Shown in pieces: positions 50,696 to 58,097 of a stretch of DNA of 64,000 nt (the first letter of the stretch is position 1; the number at the start of each line of letters is the position of its first letter). Location of the stretch: contig CAVQEZ010000005.1 of NCBI GenBank assembly GCA_963711635.1, positions 310,001-374,000 on the forward strand, written 5' to 3'. Source of the DNA: CADEED01 sp963711635. GTDB lineage: Bacteria; Pseudomonadota; Gammaproteobacteria; Steroidobacterales; Steroidobacteraceae. Made by a program: the position numbers and the translations under genes. The notes beneath the pieces were generated by a model that had not been told where the DNA came from, did no database searches, and worked only from the letters and a program-made list of their open reading frames with translations.

Positions 50696-51448
50696 ATGTC
50701 GCAAGCCGACTCGTTGCACGGGCGTTACCGCTCCTTCGTCGCTGATCTGGCGGGATCGCTGGACGCGAACGACGAGGCCGCGTTCCGCAGCGCGTTCGAG
50801 CGGCTGCGCGAGCGGATCAACGTCGAGCTCAACCCCGAGCTGAAGCGCCTCACCGCCTCGGCGCAGTCGGCGCTGCGGCGCTTTCGCGAGCAGGCGCGCA
50901 TCGACGCGCTGGCGGCGCACGAAGTGCCGGATGCGCGCAAGCGGCTGGCGCACGTGGTCAAGCTCACCGACGAAGCCGCGAATCGCACGCTGGACCTGGT
51001 GGAGCAATCCGGACCGCTCATCGACCAGTGGGCGCAGGGCGCCGCGCAGCTGCTCGAAGAGTGGCAGATGCACGGCTCGCGCGAGGCGGCCGCGGCGTCG
51101 CTGTGGCCGGAACGCGCGCACGATTTCCTGGTACGCGCACTGCCCGACGCGGACCGCGTGCGCAGGAACCTCTCCGGGATGCTGCTGGCCCAGGGCTATC
51201 AGGATCTCACCGGACAGATCATTCGCGGCGTCATCGCGCTGGTGGGCGAGCTCGAAGCCGTGCTCGGCGCGCTGGTGTCGCTGGCCAACGGCGAGGACAC
51301 GCGCCGCATGCCGGTGCTGAAGCTGCCGCTTGCCGATCATTCGCGCGGTGTCGGTCCGCAGGTGCCTGGCGTCGGCGACGCGGTGGCCGTGAGCGAGCAG
51401 GATGACATCGACGCGCTGCTCGCCAGCGTGGCGGGCGGCCCCCGCTAG
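50696..51448 (+). CDS. cheZ: CheY-P phosphatase CheZ
   Basis: 250 residues, intact, long helical hairpin; catalytic Gln in MLLAQGYQDLTGQIIRGV and the C-terminal CheY-binding peptide QDDIDALLASVAG. Follows cheY by 25 bases. Confidence 0.95.
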   Translation: MSQADSLHGRYRSFVADLAGSLDANDEAAFRSAFERLRERINVELNPELKRLTASAQSALRRFREQARIDALAAHEVPDARKRLAHVVKLTDEAANRTLDLVEQSGPLIDQWAQGAAQLLEEWQMHGSREAAAASLWPERAHDFLVRALPDADRVRRNLSGMLLAQGYQDLTGQIIRGVIALVGELEAVLGALVSLANGEDTRRMPVLKLPLADHSRGVGPQVPGVGDAVAVSEQDDIDALLASVAGGPR

Positions 51449-51465
51449 GTCCATGAGATAGCGCC

Positions 51466-52206
51466 GTGGACATACTTTCCGCCATAGGTTTCGTGCTCGC
51501 GATCGTCGCAGTGCTGGTGGGCGCCGTGCTCAAGGGCGCGGGCCTTCACGCGCTGCTGTCGGCCGCGGCCTTCATGATCGTCGTCGTGGGCACTTTCGCC
51601 TCGATTTTCATCCAGACGCCGCTGCCGGTGTTCAAGCTGGCGATGAGCCGTTTTTCCTGGGTAGTCAGGCCACCGAAGCTGCAGGCGGAAGAGCTGATCA
51701 GGAAGATCGTCGAGTGGAGCACCATCGCGCGCAAGCAGGGCTTGTTAGGCCTGGAGCCGCTGATCGAGCGTGAAGAAGACGCCTTCGTGAAGCGCGGTCT
51801 GCAGCTGGTGGTGGACGGCGGCGAGCCGGACGCCATCCGCAACATCCTGGAAGTGGAGATGGGCGTGCGCGAGCACGCCGACACCCGCGCGGCCAAGGTG
51901 TTCGAGGGCATGGGCATCTATGCGCCGACGCTGGGCATCATCGGCGCCGTGCTCGGCCTCATGGCCGTCATGCAGAACCTCGCCGATCCGTCCAAGCTCG
52001 GCCATGGCATCGCCGCGGCGTTCACCGCGACGGTGTACGGCATCGGCCTCGCCAACCTGTTCTTCCTGCCCGTGGCCGGCAAGCTCAAGGGCATCGTGGC
52101 CGAGCAGACCCAGGTGCGCGAGATGGTCATCGAAGGCGTGGTGTCCATCGTGCTGGGCGAGAACCCGCGCGCCATCGAATCGAAACTGAATGGCTACCTG
52201 CACTAA
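51466..52206 (+). CDS. motC: Stator protein MotC (MotA family)
   Basis: 246 residues, GTG start. Four membrane segments (VLAIVAVLVGAVLKGAGLHA, AAFMIVVVGTFASIFI, PTLGIIGAVLGLMAVMQ, LFFLPVAGKL) and the cytoplasmic charged loop (RKIVEWSTIARKQGLLGLEP). TAA at 52204-52206 is formed with the first bases of element F. Pairs with motD as the second-type stator of polar flagellates. Confidence 0.93.
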   Translation: MDILSAIGFVLAIVAVLVGAVLKGAGLHALLSAAAFMIVVVGTFASIFIQTPLPVFKLAMSRFSWVVRPPKLQAEELIRKIVEWSTIARKQGLLGLEPLIEREEDAFVKRGLQLVVDGGEPDAIRNILEVEMGVREHADTRAAKVFEGMGIYAPTLGIIGAVLGLMAVMQNLADPSKLGHGIAAAFTATVYGIGLANLFFLPVAGKLKGIVAEQTQVREMVIEGVVSIVLGENPRAIESKLNGYLH

Positions 52207-52324
52207 TGGGGACATTCCTGATTTGCAGCAAAAGGGGACGCGCCTCGTTGCGCGATCTGCTGCATTTGCCCGGCGCGGGATGAGGCGCGTCCCCATTTCC
52301 TAGCAAATCAGGAATGTCCCCATT
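52205..52324. repeat. Inverted-repeat element F filling the motC-motD gap
   Basis: 120 bases from the motC stop to the base before the motD ATG. Left arm AATGGGGACATTCCTGATTT then GCAGCAAAAGGGGACGCGCC; right arm GGCGCGTCCCCATTTCCTAG then CAAATCAGGAATGTCCCCATT (split). The right end carries AGGAA 10 bases before the motD ATG, so the element supplies motD's only visible ribosome-binding site. Confidence 0.85.
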
Positions 52325-53371
52325 ATGGCGCGGAAGCATAAGCACGAAGATCATGTGAACCACGAGGCGTGGGCCATTCCCTATGGCGACCTGATCACGC
52401 TGCTGCTGGCGTTCTTCGTCGTGATGTACGCCATCTCCTCGATCAACGAGGGCAAGTTCCGCGTGTTGTCGGATTCGCTGCAGGCGGCCTTCCGCGGCAC
52501 GCCGCGCTCGCTCGAGCCGGTGCAGGTCGGCGAGAAGACGCGCGGGTCGGGTGCCGACATCGCCATGACCATCGTGCAGCAGTCGATGATCGAAGGGCAG
52601 CCGCGCAAGATGCTCGAGGCCATCCACATGGACAACTCGGGTGACACGGGCGCGGGCCCGGCGCCGTATCCCGGCGCGGGCCAGACCGGCCATGCGCAAC
52701 CGCTGCCCAGCGATCATCCCATCGCGCAGCAGCTGGCGAAGGTGGCCGACGAGCTCGAGACCGCGCTCAAGTCGCTGGTCGACGCCAACCTGGTGGCCGT
52801 GCGGCGCCACGAGTTCTGGCTGGAAGTGGAAGTGAAGACCGACATCCTCTTCGCCAGCGGTGAAGCCAACCTGTCCAACAAGGCCATCCCGGCTCTGGAT
52901 GCGCTGGCGTCGACGCTGTCGAAGTATCCGAATCCCGTGCGCGTCGAAGGCCACACCGACAACCGGCCGATCAGCACCAAGAACTACCCGTCCAACTGGG
53001 AGCTGTCGGCGGCGCGTGCCGCGAGCGTCGTGCATCGCTTCGCACGCGGTGGACTGTCGCCCGACCGGCTCTCGGTGATTGGCTTCGGCGAATACCGTCC
53101 CACCAAGCCCAACGACTCGGTGGCGGGTCGCGTCGCGAACCGTCGCGTGGTCATCGTGATCCTGGCGGGTGAGGGCGCGCCTGCGCCTTCCGATGCGGCC
53201 GGCATTGCCAAGGAAGCCAACGACGCGGGAGCCACCGCGGCGTTGCCGCCGATTGCTACGGGCGCTGTCGACCCCGTCACGGCCGTGCCGGGCGAATCCG
53301 CCACGACTGGCACGGAACCTGCTCCTGTCCCTGCACTGGTTACAGGTGCCGGAATTCCGGCGCAGGAGTGA
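52325..53371 (+). CDS. motD: Stator protein MotD (MotB family)
   Basis: 348 residues, intact. One membrane segment with the proton-binding Asp (AIPYGDLITLLLAFFVVMYA), periplasmic linker, and OmpA-like peptidoglycan domain (VRVEGHTDNRP, ELSAARAASVVH, VAGRVANRRVVI). A Pro/Ala tail of about 55 residues follows. The start directly abuts element F. Confidence 0.95.
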   Translation: MARKHKHEDHVNHEAWAIPYGDLITLLLAFFVVMYAISSINEGKFRVLSDSLQAAFRGTPRSLEPVQVGEKTRGSGADIAMTIVQQSMIEGQPRKMLEAIHMDNSGDTGAGPAPYPGAGQTGHAQPLPSDHPIAQQLAKVADELETALKSLVDANLVAVRRHEFWLEVEVKTDILFASGEANLSNKAIPALDALASTLSKYPNPVRVEGHTDNRPISTKNYPSNWELSAARAASVVHRFARGGLSPDRLSVIGFGEYRPTKPNDSVAGRVANRRVVIVILAGEGAPAPSDAAGIAKEANDAGATAALPPIATGAVDPVTAVPGESATTGTEPAPVPALVTGAGIPAQE

Positions 53372-53375
53372 TTTC

Positions 53376-53795
53376 GTGGACACAGATCTGGCGTTCTGGA
53401 TTCCGGTGGCGCGCGTACTGGCCATCGTCACCGCGCTCGCGGCCCTCGGCTGGTCGTTGCGGCGCATGCGGCAGGAATCTGCCGGGCAGTTAGAGACGCT
53501 GATCGCGGCCCAGCAGCTGGCGAGGGCCGACATGCAGGCGCTGGCCGAGAAAGTCACCGCGCTGGCCACGCTGGTCGCCGGTATTCCGGCGCGCGTCGAG
53601 CGACCGGCGGAAGCCCCCCGTCCGGCACCGCGCCGCGAGTCCAACCCGGTTCGCAGCTATGAAACGGCGCGCCGGCTGGCGCGTTCCGGCGCCACGGTCG
53701 AAGAAATCGTCGCCACCTGCGGGGTGGCGGGCACAGAGGCGCGCCTACTCCGACGCCTGCATGGCGGGGCGGCGGAGCGCGATTCCGCCGCTTGA
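53376..53795 (+). CDS. DUF2802 protein
   Basis: 139 residues, GTG start with AGGAG 7 bases upstream. N-terminal membrane segment (FWIPVARVLAIVTALAALGW), a coiled-coil stretch, and the DUF2802 helix-turn pattern SYETARRLARSGATVEEIVATCGVAGTEARLL (split). DUF2802 genes accompany motility clusters in Pseudomonas; function unknown. TTGA overlap with the next gene. Confidence 0.8.
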   Translation: MDTDLAFWIPVARVLAIVTALAALGWSLRRMRQESAGQLETLIAAQQLARADMQALAEKVTALATLVAGIPARVERPAEAPRPAPRRESNPVRSYETARRLARSGATVEEIVATCGVAGTEARLLRRLHGGAAERDSAA

Positions 53796-54193
53796 AGAAG
53801 ATCAAAGCCCGGCGTGTGAAGCGCGTCTCATCAACCACCCCGGCTTCCCTGCCGAAACAGGTAGTTGAAGAGATCGCTCCGGAGATCGTCGAGCTCATGA
53901 GTCCCGCACCCCAGCCTGTGGTCGGCCGCGTAGTGCTGCCCGCAACCTGCACCATTCACGAGGCGCGGGCCCTCCAGACGCATCTGCTCGAACAGCTCGA
54001 GCTGCCCGGCCCCTGCGAGATCGACGGTGGCGCCGTGCAGCAGGTGGACACTGCCGGCGTGCAGCTGATGCTGGCGTTCGCGCTCGACTGCCTGGAGCGC
54101 AATCTTCAATACACCTGGAAGGGGCGCTCACCGGCGCTGGAAGAGGCCATCCGGGTGCTGGGCGTCGGCGCGCTGCTCGAGTGCCCGGCATGA
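53792..54193 (+). CDS. STAS-domain protein before cheA
   Basis: Sulfate-transporter/anti-sigma-antagonist type domain: VVLPATCTIHEARALQTHLL, DGGAVQQVDTAGVQLMLAFA and EEAIRVLGVGALLEC. The usual phosphorylatable Ser/Thr falls at DTAG. The start is either TTG 53792 (coupled to DUF2802, basic 35-residue extension) or ATG 53897 (98-residue STAS only). It overlaps cheA by ATGA. It may act as a phospho-switch beside CheA; that is inference. Confidence 0.75.
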   Translation: MKKIKARRVKRVSSTTPASLPKQVVEEIAPEIVELMSPAPQPVVGRVVLPATCTIHEARALQTHLLEQLELPGPCEIDGGAVQQVDTAGVQLMLAFALDCLERNLQYTWKGRSPALEEAIRVLGVGALLECPA

Positions 54194-56340
54194 CGCTCGA
54201 CCTCGCGCAATTCCACGACACCTTCTTCGCCGAGAGCTTCGAGGCTCTCGACTCGATGGAAGCTGCGCTGCTCAAGCTGTCGGCGGGCGATGCCGACCTG
54301 GAGCTGGTCAATACGGTTTTTCGCGTCGCGCATTCCATCAAGGGCGGCAGCGCGACCTTCGGCTTCGCCGACGTCGCCGGCTTCACGCACACGCTCGAGA
54401 CGCTGCTGGACCAGATGCGCGCCGGCAAGCGCCGCGTCGACTCCGGCCTGGTGGACACATTGCTGCGCGCCTGCGACCTGATGCGCGAGATGCTGGGTGC
54501 CACCCAAACCAGGCAGGCGGTCGACAAGGGACGCGTCGCCGCGCTGCACGCCGAAATCGAGCTCATCATGGCCATGCCTGGCGAGGCGTCCGCGGGCACG
54601 GCCGCGATTCCGGCGCCGGCCAGCACGCCTGAGCCCATCGAGACGCGCAGCGGCTGGCGCATCCACTTCGTTCCCGGCCCCAAACTACTGCGCAATGGCA
54701 ACGATCCGCTGCGGCTGCTGCGCGAATTGACGACGCTCGCGCCCTGCGAGGCGCGCGTCGATGCCAAGTGGGTGCCGCCGCTGGCCGAGCTCGATCCCGA
54801 GGAATGCCGCCTGTCCTGGCGCATCGAGGTGAACGGGCCGATCAAGGAAGCCGCCATCAAGGCCGTATTCGACTGGGTCGACGGCGAGTGCGACCTGAAC
54901 ATCGAGGCCTTTGGCCCCGCCGCCGACGCCACCGTGATGATGCCGGCGCTCAAACTACCCGCCGGCGTGGAATTCGAAACGCCCGCGCCCGCGCCCGCGG
55001 ATGTGTCAGTGGCCGCACCTTCACCTGCGCCAGTGGAGGAGAGCGCGCCTGCACACCCCGTGGCAGCGGCGGCGACTGCCGCCCCGGCAGCGACCACATC
55101 GCCGGCAGCGACCGCAGCCCCGGCGGCAGCCGGCAACGACGGTGGCTCGATTCGCGTCAGCATCGAGAAAGTCGACGAGCTGCTGAACTCGGTTGGCGAG
55201 TTGGTGATCACGCAATCCGTACTGAGCCAGCTGGCTGCGCCGCTCGAAGGCCGCGACGCCGAGCAGTTGCGCAACGCGCTGGTGCAGCTCGAGCGTCACA
55301 TGCGTGGGCTGCAGGAAAGCGTCATGCGCGTGCGCATGTTGCCCATCAACGTGGTGTTCAACCGTTTCCCGCGCCTGGTGCGCGACCTGGGACAGAAGCT
55401 GGGCAAGAAGATCGAGCTGCGTCTCAGCGGCGATAGCACCGAGCTCGACAAGACCGTGCTCGAAAAGATCGGCGACCCGCTGGTGCACCTGGTGCGCAAT
55501 GCCCTCGATCATGGCATCGAGACGCCGGAGGTGCGCCTGGCCGCGGGCAAATCGGCGCACGGCGTCATCGAGCTCAACGCCTATCACAAGGGTGGCAACG
55601 TGATCGTGGAGGTCAGCGACGACGGCGGCGGCTTGAAGCGCGAGCGGATCCTCGCCAAGGCGCGCGAACGCGGGCTGATCGGCGCCGATGAGGAATTGAC
55701 CGATGAGCGCGCGTACAACCTGATCTTCGCGCCGGGATTTTCGACGGCAGACGTGGTCAGCGACGTCTCCGGCCGCGGTGTGGGCATGGACGTGGTGAAG
55801 CGCAACATCAACGAGCTCGGCGGCCATGTGCAGATTCATTCGACGCCGGGCAAGGGCAGCATGGTACGCATCCGCCTGCCGCTGACGCTGGCCATCCTCG
55901 ATGGCCAGCTGGCGCGCGTGGGCAGCGAGGTGTACGTGGTGCCCATCGTCTCGATCGTCGAGACGATCCAGGTCCGGCAGGAGCTGGTGAGCTCCATTGC
56001 GGCGCGCGCCCAGCTGTTCCGGCTGCGCGATGACTATCTACCCATCGTGCGGCTGTACGAGCTGTTCGGCATCGAGCCGCAGCACACCGACCTGCTCGAA
56101 GGCCTGCTGATGATCGTCGAGGCCGACGGCCAGCGTGTCGGGCTGTTCGTCGACGAGCTCATGTCGCAGCAACAAGTGGTCATCAAGAGCCTGGAGGCCA
56201 ATTTCCGCCCGGTGCTCGGGCTGGCCGGCGCCACCATGCTGGGCGACGGCCGCGTGGCGCTGATCCTCGACGTTCCGGGCGTGATCACGCGATTCCAGGG
56301 CCGCGAAGGACGCCGCGATCTTTTGACGGAGGCGGCATGA
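54190..56340 (+). CDS. cheA: Chemotaxis histidine kinase CheA
   Basis: 716 residues, intact. HPt with His48 (VAHSIKGGSATFGF), a P2-like domain (GWRIHFVPGPKLLRNGNDPL), a Pro/Ala linker, dimerisation helices, catalytic domain (N-box HLVRNALDHGIE, G1 DDGGGLKRERI, F-box FAPGFST, G2 GRGVGMDVV) and C-terminal CheW-like domain. ATG 54190 overlaps the STAS stop. It is separated from cheY-cheZ by motCD, unlike Pseudomonas. Confidence 0.96.
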   Translation: MTLDLAQFHDTFFAESFEALDSMEAALLKLSAGDADLELVNTVFRVAHSIKGGSATFGFADVAGFTHTLETLLDQMRAGKRRVDSGLVDTLLRACDLMREMLGATQTRQAVDKGRVAALHAEIELIMAMPGEASAGTAAIPAPASTPEPIETRSGWRIHFVPGPKLLRNGNDPLRLLRELTTLAPCEARVDAKWVPPLAELDPEECRLSWRIEVNGPIKEAAIKAVFDWVDGECDLNIEAFGPAADATVMMPALKLPAGVEFETPAPAPADVSVAAPSPAPVEESAPAHPVAAAATAAPAATTSPAATAAPAAAGNDGGSIRVSIEKVDELLNSVGELVITQSVLSQLAAPLEGRDAEQLRNALVQLERHMRGLQESVMRVRMLPINVVFNRFPRLVRDLGQKLGKKIELRLSGDSTELDKTVLEKIGDPLVHLVRNALDHGIETPEVRLAAGKSAHGVIELNAYHKGGNVIVEVSDDGGGLKRERILAKARERGLIGADEELTDERAYNLIFAPGFSTADVVSDVSGRGVGMDVVKRNINELGGHVQIHSTPGKGSMVRIRLPLTLAILDGQLARVGSEVYVVPIVSIVETIQVRQELVSSIAARAQLFRLRDDYLPIVRLYELFGIEPQHTDLLEGLLMIVEADGQRVGLFVDELMSQQQVVIKSLEANFRPVLGLAGATMLGDGRVALILDVPGVITRFQGREGRRDLLTEAA

Positions 56341-56816
56341 ACGCGGTTTCCTACGTCAAGGAATACGCGGCCGACGATACGCGGCAGTTCCTCACGTTCA
56401 AGCTGGCGGGCGAGGAGTATGGCGTCGGCATCCTTGCGGTGATGGAGATCCGCGGCTGGACGCCCGTGACTGCCGTGCCGCATTCACCGCCGTGGATGCT
56501 CGGCGTCATCAACCTGCGCGGCGTGGTCGTGCCCGTCATCGACCTGCGGCTGAAGTTTCACTTCGCCGCCGAATACAACGAATTCACCGTCGTCATCGTC
56601 GTTCGTGTTGCAGATCGCCTGGCGGGCATCGTGGTCGACGCCGTCTCCGACGTGATCATGCTGGCGACGTCGGACATCAAACTGCCGTCCTCGCTCGGCC
56701 ATCACGCCGACATCAGCCACATCATCGGCTTCGGCACTGCGGATGGGCGCATGCGAATCCTGCTGGACATCGAAAGATTGCTGGTCGGTGCGGAATTGAT
56801 GGAGGCAAGTCAGTGA
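56337..56816 (+). CDS. cheW: Coupling protein CheW (first copy)
   Basis: 159 residues, intact: FLTFKLAGEEYGVGILAVME, PWMLGVINLRGVVVPVIDLR, AGIVVDAVSDVI. Links CheA to receptors. ATGA overlap with cheA; its stop overlaps the porin GTG. Confidence 0.95.
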   Translation: MNAVSYVKEYAADDTRQFLTFKLAGEEYGVGILAVMEIRGWTPVTAVPHSPPWMLGVINLRGVVVPVIDLRLKFHFAAEYNEFTVVIVVRVADRLAGIVVDAVSDVIMLATSDIKLPSSLGHHADISHIIGFGTADGRMRILLDIERLLVGAELMEASQ

Positions 56817-58090
56817 GGATTGCCGAACTCAAGGTTCGTACCCGGCACTACGACGTGCGCGAGCAGCTCACCTCATGGTTCCTGCTCGCGAGCCTGGCAG
56901 CACCCTGTGTCGCGCAGGAACCCGTGGATGGCCAGGCGCTGAATCTCAGCGCGGGCTACACCGGCGATCTGCGCCGCAATACCTCGGGCGGCATGGCCGT
57001 GGGCGGCGCCTATTCCGATGCCTTCGATCTCGGGCTGACCTGGACCACCGACAGCCTGTTCTCCGGCGCGCGCGTGACCGGCAATGTGGCCGTGATGCAC
57101 CTGAGCGGTGACGGCATCAGCGCTGAATACGTCGGCGACTACCAGGGCATCAACAACATCGAATCGCCGCCGGGCTGGTACCTGTACGAATCCTGGGTGC
57201 AGGTGAGCTTTGGCGATGAGGCCACGAGCCTGCGCGCCGGCGTGCTGGACCTCAATGCCGAGTTCGATACACCGGTGACGCAGGGCCTGTTCGTCGGCTC
57301 GCCCTTCGGTATCGGCACCGAGTTCTCGCAGACCGGTGTGCGCGGCCCGGTAGTTTGGCCGACCACCGGACTGGGCATACGCGCCGACGGTGCGATCGGC
57401 GAGGGCCTGCACTGGCGCCTCGGTGTCTATGACGGAGCGCCCGGCGCAGAGAACGACACCTTCACCAGTACGCGCGTCTCGAAGAGCGAGGGCGCACTGC
57501 TGATCGGCGAGCTGGAATATTCCTCGGCGCGCATCCACAAGTTCGCGCTGGCTTCATGGGCCTACACCGCGCCGTTCGAGCGCATCGACGCAGCACTGCG
57601 GCCGCCTGCCGGGGCCGAACACGGCAACTACGGTTTCTATGGCACGTTCGACATGGCGCTGGGTTCGGCAGGCTCCGTGAGCTTCGACGGCGCATTGCGC
57701 GCCGGCACGGCGCCGGCGGAATTCAATGTCATCGATCGTTATGCCGGCGCCGCGGTGACGGCAACACACTTCTGGAATGCGCGCCCCGACGACGCCCTGG
57801 GCCTCGGCATTGCCTGGGCACGTGCGGGCGATCCGTATCGCCTGGTCAGCGACGCCGATGGGATCGCCACCACTGCAGCCGAAACGCTGGTGGAGCTGGT
57901 GTATCGCGCGGAAGTCGCGCCCTGGCTGTCCCTCGTACCCAACCTGCAATACATCAGCAACCCCAGCGCGATGCGCGACCTGGACGACGCCTGGGTCGTG
58001 GGTCTGCGATTCGAGCTGGCAACCGATCACTCCTGGCAATTGAGCGCACGACGCGACGTCGCACCCGACGGCCCGTACGTGCGCAGGTGA
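56813..58090 (+). CDS. OprB-like outer-membrane porin inside the chemotaxis operon
   Basis: 425 residues, intact. GTG 56813 overlaps the cheW stop (GTGA). Signal peptide after a long polar start (about residues 1-20, then WFLLASLAAPCVAQ), mature N terminus about residue 36. The body is amphipathic strands ending in aromatic-rich turns (GINNIESPPGWYLYESWVQV, HFWNARPDDALGLGIAWARAGDPY split, LVPNLQYISNP), the carbohydrate-selective porin (OprB) pattern. It ends SARRDVAPDGPYVRR. Seven bases later the chemoreceptor starts. A porin here is unusual. Confidence 0.8.
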   Translation: MRIAELKVRTRHYDVREQLTSWFLLASLAAPCVAQEPVDGQALNLSAGYTGDLRRNTSGGMAVGGAYSDAFDLGLTWTTDSLFSGARVTGNVAVMHLSGDGISAEYVGDYQGINNIESPPGWYLYESWVQVSFGDEATSLRAGVLDLNAEFDTPVTQGLFVGSPFGIGTEFSQTGVRGPVVWPTTGLGIRADGAIGEGLHWRLGVYDGAPGAENDTFTSTRVSKSEGALLIGELEYSSARIHKFALASWAYTAPFERIDAALRPPAGAEHGNYGFYGTFDMALGSAGSVSFDGALRAGTAPAEFNVIDRYAGAAVTATHFWNARPDDALGLGIAWARAGDPYRLVSDADGIATTAAETLVELVYRAEVAPWLSLVPNLQYISNPSAMRDLDDAWVVGLRFELATDHSWQLSARRDVAPDGPYVRR

Positions 58091-58097
58091 GAACAAC

